From NCBI GenBank assembly GCA_002364555.1, contig DEYM01000042.1, positions 1 to 32,978 on the forward strand: DNA of 32,978 bases. The letters are read 5' to 3'. Below, piece after piece: positions 31,490 through 32,978 of this stretch. This DNA is from Phycisphaerales bacterium UBA3158. Its GTDB lineage: Bacteria; Planctomycetota; Phycisphaerae; Phycisphaerales; SM1A02. A program made the position numbers and the translations under genes. The notes beneath the pieces were generated by a model. It was not told where the DNA came from and did not search any database. It saw only the letters and a program-made list of their open reading frames with translations. Numbering within the stretch: position 1 is the first letter of the stretch; each line of letters begins with the position of its first letter.

Positions 31490-32587
31490 ATGACAGGCAA
31501 GCTGATGGCAGAACCCAACGAAAACCTGCTCCGCAAACTCGAGGAGATCGATGGGCAGTATCTCGCCGTCCAGAAGGAACTTCTCGATCCGGACGTTCTC
31601 TCCGATCATAGGAAGGTCCGAGCCCTGTCGGTGAGACGCGCAGCAATGGCCCCCATCGCCGAGGGATTCAGAGCATGGCGTGACACGGTCAAGGAGATCG
31701 AGGATCTTCGATTCATCCTCGATAACGAGGAGGACAAGGATCTTCTCACGATGGCCCGCGAGGAGATACCCACTCTGGAAGGCAGAACCGAACAGCTGCT
31801 GGAAAAACTTCAGCAGAAGCTGGTGATGGCCGACGATGAGACGATTGGAAGCGTGATTCTCGAGATCAGGAGTGGTGTCGGAGGCGATGAAGCCGCCCTG
31901 TTCGCCGGGGATCTGGTCGAGATGTATCGCCGGTTCGCCACTGGGAAGAGATGGGTCGTTGAAGAACTGGAATTTCATGCCGGTGAACAAGGTGGCTGCC
32001 GCAGCGCGACCATCTCGATTTCAGGCGAGGGAGCCTGGACAAGCCTCGGCTACGAAGGTGGAACCCATCAGGTCAAGCGAGTACCAGCCACGGAAACCCA
32101 GGGAAGAGTCCACACCTCCACCGCCACTGTGGCTGTTCTGGCCGAACCAGAGGATGTCGAACTCGATCTCGATCCGAATGATGTCAAGGAAATGATCACC
32201 ACGGCCACCGGCCCCGGTGGCCAGAATGTCAACAAGGTCTCGACGGCGGTCCACCTCATTCATCAGCCCACCGGAGTCGAGGTACGCATGCAGGACACCA
32301 AGAGCCAGTCCCAGAATCGCCAGAAGGCATGGCAACTTCTCAAGGCTCGACTCTGGGAGAAGCAGAGAGCCGAAGCCGAGGCCGAAAGAGCTCAGGAAAG
32401 AAACAAGATGATCGGCAGCGGCAATCGGGCCGAAAAGATCAGGACCTACCGCTACAAGGACAATCAGGTGGTCGATCATCGAGTGGGTTCATCGTTCAAT
32501 CTGGCTGATTTGACCGGTGGCAACATGCAGCCTCTGGTCGATGAACTCACCGAGCTTGATACGGCCAACCGTCTGGCTGCACTGTAA
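31490..32587 (+). CDS. prfA: Peptide chain release factor 1
   Basis: The 365-residue protein ends translation at UAA and UAG. Codon recognition uses PAT (199-201) in KRVPATETQGR, which is the RF1 PxT rather than the RF2 SPF. The GGQ tripeptide (243-245) in GPGGQNVNKVS drives peptidyl-tRNA hydrolysis. Domain 1 is a coiled helical region with SGVGGDEAALFAGDL. Length matches RF1. The start is ambiguous between ATG 31490 and ATG 31505 (MAEPNENLL); neither has a strong ribosome site. The gene follows rpmE, an order seen in many bacteria; no prmC follows here. Confidence 0.95.
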   Translation: MTGKLMAEPNENLLRKLEEIDGQYLAVQKELLDPDVLSDHRKVRALSVRRAAMAPIAEGFRAWRDTVKEIEDLRFILDNEEDKDLLTMAREEIPTLEGRTEQLLEKLQQKLVMADDETIGSVILEIRSGVGGDEAALFAGDLVEMYRRFATGKRWVVEELEFHAGEQGGCRSATISISGEGAWTSLGYEGGTHQVKRVPATETQGRVHTSTATVAVLAEPEDVELDLDPNDVKEMITTATGPGGQNVNKVSTAVHLIHQPTGVEVRMQDTKSQSQNRQKAWQLLKARLWEKQRAEAEAERAQERNKMIGSGNRAEKIRTYRYKDNQVVDHRVGSSFNLADLTGGNMQPLVDELTELDTANRLAAL

Positions 32588-32589
32588 AA

Positions 32590-32618
32590 GGCTCTGATTC
32601 CCCATCAGCCCTCTTTTT
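32590..32618 (+). terminator. Probable terminator of prfA
   Basis: CTGAT and ATCAG pair around a TCCCC loop with flanking GG/CC, followed by CTCTTTTT, directly after the stop codon. Confidence 0.6.
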
Positions 32619-32798
32619 CGACGGCCATTGAGCAACAGTATGTGCCAATGGCCGAATTTGAAAGGTATGCTGTTGATGGCAGCGACGATGTGCGACGGAA
32701 CGTTGATTTGGATGACTGGATGCCCTGAGGGGCAGACTTCCTACTTAGCCTGCAATCGAACCAGAATGCAGGAAGATTCTGACAGGACCACTCTCGCC

Positions 32799-32978
32799 AT
32801 GCCCTCCCTGAAACAAACATCCCAGACGTATCGAACTCGAATCCGTGCCTTCACTCTGATTGAAGTCATGGTGGTCATGAGCATCATCGTGGTCCTGGCG
32901 GGCATTCTGCTCGTGGCGTTAGGAACAGCCACCGATTCCGCTCGGCGAGCCAAGACGACTGCGACCCTCAACTCCTTC
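32799..32978 (+). CDS. Prepilin-like protein with N-terminal methylation motif, partial
   Basis: The first 60 codons are present before the right edge. A basic leader (QTYRTRIRA) is followed by FTLIEVMVVMSIIVVLAGI, the class III prepilin signal: cleavage would fall between Ala and Phe, with Glu at +5. It should be a type IV pilin or type II secretion pseudopilin, a class very numerous in planctomycetes (many carry the SBP_bac_10/DUF1559 domain, not visible here). An in-frame ATG at 32766 would lengthen the leader. Neither start has a clear ribosome site. Confidence 0.75.
   Translation, partial: MPSLKQTSQTYRTRIRAFTLIEVMVVMSIIVVLAGILLVALGTATDSARRAKTTATLNSF

Overview
The window looks like a chromosomal segment from a planctomycete, most probably class Phycisphaerae. 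This is inferred from protein style, not from a marker tree. The pointers are an ECF sigma factor coupled to a Ser/Thr kinase with a TPR tail, a PEP-CTERM-like protein ending in a VPAPG motif, secreted proteins with GACC cysteine repeats and a dockerin-like tail, a DUF1573 protein, a DUF2617 protein, and a RF1 with a GPGGQNVNKV motif. No phage, insertion sequence or CRISPR array is visible. Most of it is ordinary chromosome mixing housekeeping genes with surface and regulatory genes.

Left part (1-10.4 kb). A large secreted protein of reprolysin-like metalloprotease type runs off the left edge; its zinc-binding motif appears to have been lost. Next is a class II glutamine amidotransferase, then an intergenic region with inverted repeats. 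A small-ORF / Xre-TPR regulator / PEP-CTERM protein operon follows and ends at a strong terminator. Facing it is a three-gene overlapping operon read leftward: ECF sigma factor, transmembrane Ser/Thr kinase with TPRs, and an RNA m5C methyltransferase. A 38-residue membrane protein and tRNA-Lys(CTT) close this part.

Middle (10.4-23.1 kb). Here lie a cysteine desulfurase, tRNA-Leu(CAG), recA with a promoter overlapped by a Gram-positive-type SOS box, a UDP-glucuronate decarboxylase, anmK, an M32 carboxypeptidase and a DUF1573-ankyrin fusion. They are followed by a MEMO-like protein whose metal ligands appear to be replaced, coupled to dtd, then a family 4-like uracil-DNA glycosylase without the iron-sulfur cysteines, and a DUF2617 protein.

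Right part (23.1-33 kb). A polytopic membrane protein is followed by a surface-glycan neighbourhood: three sulfotransferase-like genes, a SASA-type carbohydrate esterase with a dockerin-like tail, a polysaccharide flippase and a TauE/SafE anion exporter. Two convergent pairs here overlap at their 3' ends. The window closes with tRNA-Asn(GTT), rpmE (zinc-free type), prfA and the start of a prepilin-like protein that runs off the right edge.

No wholly new multi-gene system is proven. The best leads are the cluster of homologues that have lost their catalytic or metal ligands (protease, MEMO, UDG), the Xre-TPR/PEP-CTERM operon with its possibly frameshifted leader ORF, the sigma-kinase-methyltransferase operon, and the recA SOS box.
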